Shown here piece by piece: positions 46,468 through 51,858 of a stretch of DNA of 51,858 nt. Both the position numbers and the translations under genes were made by a program. Under the pieces are notes generated by a model. That model made no database searches. It had not been told where the DNA came from and saw only the letters and a program-made list of their open reading frames with translations. This stretch comes from Sandaracinaceae bacterium. GTDB lineage: Bacteria > Myxococcota_A > Polyangia > Polyangiales > JAFGIB01. The number at the start of each line of letters is the position of its first letter. Within the stretch, counting starts at the first letter, position 1. The DNA lies in NCBI GenBank assembly GCA_017881055.1, contig JADGRF010000005.1, forward strand, positions 1-51,858, written 5' to 3'.

Positions 46468-47480
46468 GGCTTCACCTGAATCGCTTGCCCATCACGCAGC
46501 TGCGCGGCATCCGCGCTCACGACCAGCTCGCGCTCGGACAGCCCGGATACGATCTCCACGGTTTGGTCGGAGACGCGCGCGCTGCGCACTAGGCGCAGCA
46601 GGGCGGTGCCCCGGTCGACCACGAACACGGTTTCCAGCTGACCTCGGCGGACCAGCGCGGTGTCCGGGATGAGCAGCGCCGAGCCGGACTGCGTGAGCAA
46701 CAACAGCCGCCCGAACATACCGGGGCGCAGCGCCGGATCCTGTGGAAGGTCCAGCTTCACCGCCACGGTGCGGCTCGTAGGATCCGCAGTCGGACTGACC
46801 TCGCTCACGACGGCGGCAACTTCGCGTCCGAGCGCATCGATCCGGACCGGAAGCGTCTGACCCCTACGTATCGCCGAGGCCGCAGTTTCCGGCAGCGCAG
46901 CTTCGAGCCGCAGCGCATCGGGGTTTTCGATCACCACGATCGGCCTGCCCGGTAGCGCCAGGTCGCCCACGTCGGCGCGCTTCTCGGTCACCACGCCCGC
47001 GATCGGCGCCCGGATCACGGTGTACCCGGTCATGACCTCGGCCTCCGAGAGCGCTGCCTGGGCGACGCGCTGCTCGGACTGGGCCGCGTCGAAGACCGAG
47101 CTCGGCATCGCATCGCGCGCTTTCAGGTCTTGCGCGCGGCGCAAGTTGGTCTCGGCCTGCACCAGACGCGCGCGCGCCTGCTCGGCCTTGGCATCGATCT
47201 CGCCCGCGGACAGCCGCACGAGCACGTCGCCCGCCCGCACGTGGCTGCCCACCGACACCCGGAGCTCGCGCACCGTACCCATCACGGAGGCCGACACCGC
47301 CGTCACGGTGCGCGCCCGCACGGTGCCCACGACCTCTTCGCTGCGCACGCGCGGGGAGCGCTGCGCCCGTGCGGTCTGGACCGCAATCGTCGGCAGCTTC
47401 TCGGCGCTTGCGGCGGCGGGGACGTCGTGGTGACAGGCTGCCAGGAGCAGCAGAGGAGCGAGGAGGGCGGGGTGTTTCAT
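46464..47480 (-). CDS. RND efflux adaptor lipoprotein (second)
   Basis: A 338-aa periplasmic adaptor anchored as a lipoprotein: [19 protein letters not shown] has lipobox LAAC. Lipoyl-like halves ([21 protein letters not shown] and [18 protein letters not shown]) flank a helical hairpin, then a beta-barrel ([20 protein letters not shown]) and a membrane-proximal domain. ATG 47480 was chosen over 47561, because the signal begins there. It overlaps the DUF2892 gene's tail region by none (41 bp gap) and the pump by 4 bp. A vestige similar to its last codons lies at 48228-48265. Confidence 0.93.
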   Translation of the reverse strand: MKHPALLAPLLLLAACHHDVPAAASAEKLPTIAVQTARAQRSPRVRSEEVVGTVRARTVTAVSASVMGTVRELRVSVGSHVRAGDVLVRLSAGEIDAKAEQARARLVQAETNLRRAQDLKARDAMPSSVFDAAQSEQRVAQAALSEAEVMTGYTVIRAPIAGVVTEKRADVGDLALPGRPIVVIENPDALRLEAALPETAASAIRRGQTLPVRIDALGREVAAVVSEVSPTADPTSRTVAVKLDLPQDPALRPGMFGRLLLLTQSGSALLIPDTALVRRGQLETVFVVDRGTALLRLVRSARVSDQTVEIVSGLSERELVVSADAAQLRDGQAIQVKP

Positions 47481-47520
47481 TGGCGTGGCATCCCTTTCGA
47501 GCAGTGGCTGTCGTTCGCGC

Positions 47521-47736
47521 TCAGGCCCGAGCTTCGTGCCGAGGTCGACGTGCCCCCACACCGAGGCGGCGCAAGATCGTTTCTGCGGGGCAGAACCCCG
47601 TGAAGCTCGACTGGACTAGGTTCAACCCCACGAACCCAGCCAACAGCAGCCCCCAAGGGCTCACGAACTGATAGAGCGCGAGGCTCACGAGCACGAAGCT
47701 GCCGGCCAGCAGACGAATGGATCGCTCAAGGGTCAT
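47521..47736 (-). CDS. DUF2892 / YgaP-type transmembrane protein
   Basis: A 71-aa inner-membrane protein. MTLERSIRLLAGSFVLVSLALYQ and WGLLLAGFVGLNLVQSSFTGFCPAETILRRLG form the two TM helices typical of DUF2892, with the conserved TGFCP. In YgaP it is fused to rhodanese; here it stands alone. ATG 47736 has AGGAG ten bases upstream, fixing the start against 47784. It leads the adaptor-pump operon and is divergent from the ArsR-type gene. The usual association with sulfide/persulfide metabolism fits an ArsR-type repressor. Confidence 0.9.
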   Translation of the reverse strand: MTLERSIRLLAGSFVLVSLALYQFVSPWGLLLAGFVGLNLVQSSFTGFCPAETILRRLGVGARRPRHEARA

Positions 47737-47807
47737 GGCTGAGTCTCCTGGGTGTTTCGGGTATTCTGCGGAGGCATTTTGCATCTGCCCGCCGCACTGC
47801 TACTCTT

Positions 47808-47832
47808 CGTATATGACTATATCGCCGTATAG
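47808..47832. promoter_or_regulatory. Candidate ArsR-family operator
   Basis: CTATA (47817-47821) and TATAG (47828-47832) form an inverted repeat with a 6-bp spacer, and CGTATA occurs twice (47808-47813, 47826-47831). The stretch is AT-rich in a GC-rich setting and lies between the divergent arsR-type and DUF2892 genes. Confidence 0.5.
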
Positions 47833-47842
47833 CAATGTGTCA

Positions 47843-48205
47843 ATGGAAAAGCTGAGGCAGATCACCGGCCTCGACGCTGGCGCGGTGGCCGATGTCGCGC
47901 ACATGTTCGACGTGCTGGCAGAGCCGACGCGCCTGCAGATTCTCCAGGCGCTCGCGAACGGTCCGCTGTGCGTGGGCGATCTGGTCGCGACACTCGACGC
48001 CAAACAGGCGAACATCTCCAAGCAGCTGGGCGTGCTGCACGCCGCCAAGCTCGTCGATCGTGAGCGCGACGGTCTGCAGGTCCGCTACTTCATCAGCGAG
48101 CCGATGATCTTCGAGCTGTGCTCGCTCGTGTGCGGCAAGCTGCGGCGCGATGCCGAGGCGCGCGTGGCGGCGATGCCCGCGCCGAGCCGCGCACGCAAGC
48201 GCTGA
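47843..48205 (+). CDS. ArsR-family transcriptional regulator
   Basis: A 120-aa winged-helix repressor when read from ATG 47843. An upstream ATG at 47813 would add ten residues encoded by the putative operator, so the later start is preferred; neither has a Shine-Dalgarno. The DNA-recognition helix lies in LDAKQANISKQLGVLHAAKLVDRERDG. Cys occurs in GPLCVGDL and in FELCSLVCGKL, which could sense thiophilic metals or persulfide, as in the BigR/SqrR relatives. It probably represses itself and the DUF2892-adaptor-pump operon. The trigger is not proven. Confidence 0.9.
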   Translation: MEKLRQITGLDAGAVADVAHMFDVLAEPTRLQILQALANGPLCVGDLVATLDAKQANISKQLGVLHAAKLVDRERDGLQVRYFISEPMIFELCSLVCGKLRRDAEARVAAMPAPSRARKR

Positions 48206-48227
48206 GCGGGTCGAGCTACGCGCGCCG

Positions 48228-48265
48228 TTCACGGCTCCACCTGAATCGGTTGGCGTCGCGCAGGT
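48228..48265 (-). pseudogene. Vestige of an efflux-adaptor gene 3' end
   Basis: The plus-strand sequence from 48227 matches that from 46462 (the last codons of the second adaptor gene plus the pump start) at 24 of 26 positions, then 8 of 12 with one gap. On the minus strand it reads like the tail LRD-x-Q-IQV-P with a frame break. It begins two to three bases after the ppk2 stop. It looks like a residue of a duplicated adaptor-pump junction. Confidence 0.6.
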
Positions 48266-48267
48266 TC

Positions 48268-49059
48268 TCAGCGTGCGAGCAATTTCAAACACTCTTCGCT
48301 GTACGTGAAGGCTACGTCGGGATTCGGCAGGAGCAAGCGTTCGTCCTTGCCCTTGTAGTCGACCCCAGCGAGCAGGTGTTTGATGACGTTGATGCGTGCT
48401 GCGTGCTTGTCGTCGGTGCGTATGACGGTCCACGGGGCATACGCAGTGTGCGTGCGCGCGAACATCTGGTTGCGCGCCTCACTGTACTCGTCCCAGTGAT
48501 CCAGCGCGACGCGATCGATAGGGCTCACCTTCCACTGTGTGAGTGGGTCGCGACGACGCTCGGCCAAGCGCCGCTTCTGCTCGGGCTTGGAGATGTCGAG
48601 ATAGTATTTGCGCAGGATGGTTCCCGAACGCACCAGCAGTTCTTCGAAGCGCGGTGCGTCCTCGATGAACGACTCGTACTCGTCTCGAGTGCAGAACTTC
48701 ATCACGCGCTCGACGCCGGCTCGATTGTACCAGCTACGATTGAATAGAACGATTTCGCCTCCAATCGGCAAGCTTGCCGCGAAGCGCTGGAAGTACCAGC
48801 CGGATTGCTCTCGATCGGAAGGCTTCGAGAGAGCGACCACGCGCGTTTCACGCGGGCTCATGTGGTGGACGATGCGCTTGATCGCGCCGTCCTTGCCCGC
48901 ACCGTCGCGCCCCTCGAACACGACGAGCATCTTCATGCCGTCGCGAATGACCTGCCGTTGCAGCTTCACGAGCTGGACTTGCAAGTCGTACAGCACCGGC
49001 TCGTACTCGGCGTCCGCGTGCTTGGCCGATTTCTTATGGCGCTTCTTCTTACTCTTCAT
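48268..49059 (-). CDS. ppk2: Polyphosphate kinase 2
   Basis: A 263-aa cytoplasmic PPK2, transferring phosphate between polyphosphate and nucleotides. Walker A EGRDGAGKDGAIK lies at about 49-61, the Walker B/lid area LFNRSWYNRAGVERVM at 105-120, and KPSDREQSGWYFQRF between. This length is that of class I PPK2 (mostly ADP/GDP phosphorylation). ATG 49059 has AGGAGG upstream, inside the end of the preceding gene, and overlaps its stop as ATGA. The P3A-type ATPase is first in the pair. The direction (NDP to NTP versus polyP synthesis) is not shown. Confidence 0.94.
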   Translation of the reverse strand: MKSKKKRHKKSAKHADAEYEPVLYDLQVQLVKLQRQVIRDGMKMLVVFEGRDGAGKDGAIKRIVHHMSPRETRVVALSKPSDREQSGWYFQRFAASLPIGGEIVLFNRSWYNRAGVERVMKFCTRDEYESFIEDAPRFEELLVRSGTILRKYYLDISKPEQKRRLAERRRDPLTQWKVSPIDRVALDHWDEYSEARNQMFARTHTAYAPWTVIRTDDKHAARINVIKHLLAGVDYKGKDERLLLPNPDVAFTYSEECLKLLAR

Positions 49060-51431
49060 GATGACCTCCTGATCAGCGCAACCTTCAACGCATCGTTCGC
49101 GCCCAAGCACGCGACCAGCGCGAACACGAATACCGACGCGATTTGCGCGAACGGGAGCGGTTGGAGCCCCGGCAGGCCGACGAAAGTCAGTGCCGTTCCC
49201 ACGAGCGCATCCGCCGTGAGGGCTGCGACCAGCGTGCTGCTGGGCATGCTCGACCAAAACCAGAGTCGTTCTCGCGCCGACACGATGGAGAAGACAGCGA
49301 AGTAGAGCAAGTTCAGGAAGCTGAAGGTGCACAAAGCCGCCTCGTTCGTGGCCAACCCGAAGCGCGTCCAGCCGATCCAAAGCAGGCCAAGCGACTCGGT
49401 GACCATCGCCAGACCGAGCACGGCAGATACGCCGATCAGGCCAGCGATGTTCCAGGTCTCGGGTCGCTTGGAAGGCCGAACGTGATCGGTAGCCAGCGCG
49501 ATCTTCGCGAAATCTGTCATGAACACGAGAAGCAGCATCCCAAACGCCGAGACCACGAACTTGCCCGTGACGACGAACGCTACCGCGACGAACGCGGCCT
49601 TCAAGATCGTTCGACTGATCTTGTTGATGACCCAAGTCAGGATGCGCTGATAGATCGTTCGTCCCTGCTCTACCAACGCCACGATGTTCGTCAGTCCTGG
49701 CTCGGTCAGCACCACGCTGGCGGCACCCTTTGCCACGTCGGTCGCCGAGCTGACTGCGATGCCCACCTCGGCCTGCCGCAACGCGGGCGCATCGTTGACC
49801 CCGTCGCCGGTCATCCCAGTCACGTGCCCCGCGGCTTGCAGGTGTTGTACGACCACGTATTTGTCCTCGGGATACACCTCCGCGAACCCATCGACATTCG
49901 CCAACAAGTCGACAGTCTTGTTCTCGGCTTGTGCCGCTGCGCCTTTGAGATCCGCCACGCGCTGGATGTTGGGCAGCCCAACTCCGCTCGCGATCTCACG
50001 CGCGACTGCCAACGCATCGCCCGTCAGCATCTTCACCGACACGCCGAGCTCGCGGAGAGTCACGATCAACTGCTTGGCGTCGGGTCGCGGTGGATCGTAC
50101 AGCGTCACCATGCCCAGAAGCACGAGCGCGCCGGTCTCGGGCCCGCGCGCAACCGCCAGGGTTCGATACCCCTTCAGTGCCGACTCGCTCACGCGCGCTT
50201 CCAGCGAGGCGATGGCCGCAGTGTCCCGTCCACACGCCTCGGCCACGGTTCGCACGGCTCCCTTCACGACTCGCAGCCGCTTTCCATCTTGCTCGACGAC
50301 CGCCTCGGTCCTTCTTGTCTTCGCATCGAAGGGCACGAACGAGATCGGCGCGGCGCGGGCTGCGTCACCGAAGACATGCCGCTCCTTGGCGGCCCTCAGG
50401 AACGCGAGGTCGATCGGATCCTGATTGGCTTCTTGCGACGCAAACGCTCCTGCCAGAAGTACGTCGGCTTCCGTCGCGCCTTCGAGCGCGATCACACCGG
50501 TGACGGCGAGCTGATTCATGGTGATCGTGCCGGTCTTGTCGACGCAGAGCACGTCCATCGTCGCCGCATCCTCCGCCGCGCTCAGGCGCGTCACGAGCAC
50601 ACCACGCTTCGCCAGCTCTCGCGATCCGAGTGCCATGCTCACCGTGAACATCACGGGCAGCGCAACTGGCACCGCGCTCATCAGCAGGACGAGGACGAGC
50701 GGAATTAGCTCGAGCATGGACACGCCACGGACCAGAGACAGCACGATCACCACTGCCAGCAATCCGGCTACGATCACGAACAGCCAGCGAACCACGTTGG
50801 CCACGACCGCTTCGATATGCAGCTTCGGCCGGGCCAGCTGAACGAGCTCGGTCGTTCGGCCGAAGTACGTCTTCGCGCCGGTCAGCATGACCACTGCGGT
50901 TCCCTCGCCGCGACGAACCACGGATCCGGATGAGACGGCCTCCCCGAGCGCTTTGTCCACGTCTTTCGATTCGCCGGTGAGCGCAGACTGATCGACGGTC
51001 AACGCACCTGCGTGCAAGGTTATGTCAGCCGGAACGATGTCACCCGCCCGGACACGAATGACGTCTCCCGGCACGAGCTCCCGCGCGGGAACCGCCTGCC
51101 AGCTCGCGTCGCGCAGCACGCGGGCGCTGACCTGCAGGCGTCCTCGTAACGCCGCGAGCACGCCTGCCGCGCGCTGCTCCTGCAAGAAGCCCAGGACGGC
51201 ATTGACGACGAGCAGGACGCCCACGACCGTCAGGTCGGAATATTTCCCGAGCACAGCGGAGAGCACCATGATCAGCTCGAGCATCCATGCGGACAAACCC
51301 CAGAACTTCCCGAGAAACGTGCGCAGCCGATGCGGCTTTCTCTCGGTGACCTCGTTGTAGCCGTGCTCCTTCCGACTCGCGTCGACCTCGGCGCGAGTAA
51401 GTCCGACCTGCGTCTCGGTGGGAATTGGCAT
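49056..51431 (-). CDS. P-type ATPase, P3A (plasma-membrane H+-ATPase) type
   Basis: A 791-aa cation pump. TGES at 152-155, phospho-Asp298 in CVDKTGT, TGDGVNDAPALRQAEVGIAVSSATDVAK later, and the TM4 line SAVPVALPVMFTVSMALGS match P3A H+-ATPases. The TM6 Asp in LVFMTDFAKIALATDHV corresponds to the proton-binding Asp of plant and fungal pumps. ATG 51431 was chosen (MPIPTETQ) since the region before it, open to 51545, lacks conserved features. It is the upstream gene of a coupled pair with ppk2. H+ export is likely; Mg2+ or Ca2+ pumps are the alternative. Confidence 0.92.
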   Translation of the reverse strand: MPIPTETQVGLTRAEVDASRKEHGYNEVTERKPHRLRTFLGKFWGLSAWMLELIMVLSAVLGKYSDLTVVGVLLVVNAVLGFLQEQRAAGVLAALRGRLQVSARVLRDASWQAVPARELVPGDVIRVRAGDIVPADITLHAGALTVDQSALTGESKDVDKALGEAVSSGSVVRRGEGTAVVMLTGAKTYFGRTTELVQLARPKLHIEAVVANVVRWLFVIVAGLLAVVIVLSLVRGVSMLELIPLVLVLLMSAVPVALPVMFTVSMALGSRELAKRGVLVTRLSAAEDAATMDVLCVDKTGTITMNQLAVTGVIALEGATEADVLLAGAFASQEANQDPIDLAFLRAAKERHVFGDAARAAPISFVPFDAKTRRTEAVVEQDGKRLRVVKGAVRTVAEACGRDTAAIASLEARVSESALKGYRTLAVARGPETGALVLLGMVTLYDPPRPDAKQLIVTLRELGVSVKMLTGDALAVAREIASGVGLPNIQRVADLKGAAAQAENKTVDLLANVDGFAEVYPEDKYVVVQHLQAAGHVTGMTGDGVNDAPALRQAEVGIAVSSATDVAKGAASVVLTEPGLTNIVALVEQGRTIYQRILTWVINKISRTILKAAFVAVAFVVTGKFVVSAFGMLLLVFMTDFAKIALATDHVRPSKRPETWNIAGLIGVSAVLGLAMVTESLGLLWIGWTRFGLATNEAALCTFSFLNLLYFAVFSIVSARERLWFWSSMPSSTLVAALTADALVGTALTFVGLPGLQPLPFAQIASVFVFALVACLGANDALKVALIRRSS

Positions 51432-51543
51432 GGCGTGCCTCGCAGATAGGCGCGGTTCGGCTCGGATCAAGCGGAGGAAGCTGCGGGCGGCGTTTCTAAT
51501 TTCGGCGGTTGCTTCGGCGCGGTGATGCGCGTACTTGGTCCGC

Positions 51544-51858
51544 ATGGCTACACGGGTTCGTCAAGGGAGTCGTCCACGCGCCAAGGCGGCGAAGTCGGCA
51601 AGCGCAGTGGTGGCCAAGGGCGCGCCGCTGCCTATGCCGGAGCTGCTCTGGCGCGCGACGACGCGCGCGGATGTGGTGAAAGTGCCGTCCCGCAAGGTGA
51701 TCGCACTGGATGGCAAGGGTGCGCCCGAAGGTGAGTCGTTTCAGCGCTCCGTCGCTGCGATCTACGGCCTCGCGTACACGCTCAAGTTCGCGCGCAAGAA
51801 GGCCGGCGGCGAAGACTTCAAGGTGGCACCGCTCGAAGCGCGCTGGTGGGCCGAGGGG
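51544..51858 (+). CDS. GyrI-like domain protein (partial, runs off right edge)
   Basis: A partial gene of at least 105 residues. After a basic, Ala-rich start, PMPELLWRATTRADVVKVPSRKVIALDGKG, GESFQRSVAAIYGLAYTLKFARKKAG and FKVAPLEARWWAEG fit the GyrI-like small-molecule-binding domain: an SRPBCC-like ligand pocket with PLE-WW at its end. It is divergent from the ATPase gene at 51431 across 112 bp. The ATG at 51544 lacks a strong Shine-Dalgarno, so another start is possible. Ligand unknown; such domains sense amphipathic drugs or bind gyrase. Confidence 0.8.
   Translation, partial: MATRVRQGSRPRAKAAKSASAVVAKGAPLPMPELLWRATTRADVVKVPSRKVIALDGKGAPEGESFQRSVAAIYGLAYTLKFARKKAGGEDFKVAPLEARWWAEG

Noticed and set aside
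43177..47480. Missing outer-membrane channel gene in the second RND operon
   Set aside because: I considered it a broken operon, but the adaptor and pump look intact and such operons often share a TolC encoded elsewhere.

Overview
The window is GC-rich, densely packed bacterial DNA. Several gene types point to Myxococcota (Polyangia-like): many lipoproteins with Asp/Ala/Gly-rich linkers, an RCC1-type repeat lipoprotein, Cys-rich secreted proteins, NtrC-type sigma-54 regulation, a KaiC-like protein, RhlG-type reductases and a P3A-type ATPase. The taxonomic call is an inference from gene content. I see no tRNA, rRNA, CRISPR array or insertion sequence.

Left part (1-26.8 kb) is housekeeping and mixed metabolism. 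It holds protoporphyrinogen oxidase (partial), two RhlG-like reductases about 22 kb apart, adenylosuccinate lyase, 3-hydroxyacyl-CoA dehydrogenase, thiolase plus riboflavin synthase, an MBL-fold hydrolase, a fatty acid desaturase, an LplA-like protein and a three-domain glutaredoxin / A-type-like / rhodanese fusion. Set among them are a response regulator and hybrid kinase facing a two-domain KaiC-like protein and its small partner, a VapBC module with a visible inverted-repeat operator, a fused exosortase/CAAX protease of the XrtE type, and several surface lipoproteins, one of them frameshifted.

Right part (27-48 kb) is an envelope and efflux block. It has four beta-barrel porin genes, three with long Ala/Pro-rich linkers. 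A sigma-54 two-component pair is divergent from a TolC / adaptor / RND / universal-stress gene string. A second adaptor-RND operon with a DUF2892 membrane protein is divergent from an ArsR-family regulator. Candidate control sites are unusually readable here: tandem 15-bp near-palindromes plus a -24/-12-like element before the TolC gene, another -24/-12-like element before one porin, and three 11-bp-spaced PHO-box-like half sites before another.

The right end has a P3A-type proton-pump-like ATPase gene overlapping a polyphosphate kinase 2 gene, followed by a short vestige of a duplicated efflux-adaptor gene, and a partial GyrI-like gene running off the edge. Starts, motifs and sites were read by eye. 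No similarity search was run, so family names rest on recognised motifs.
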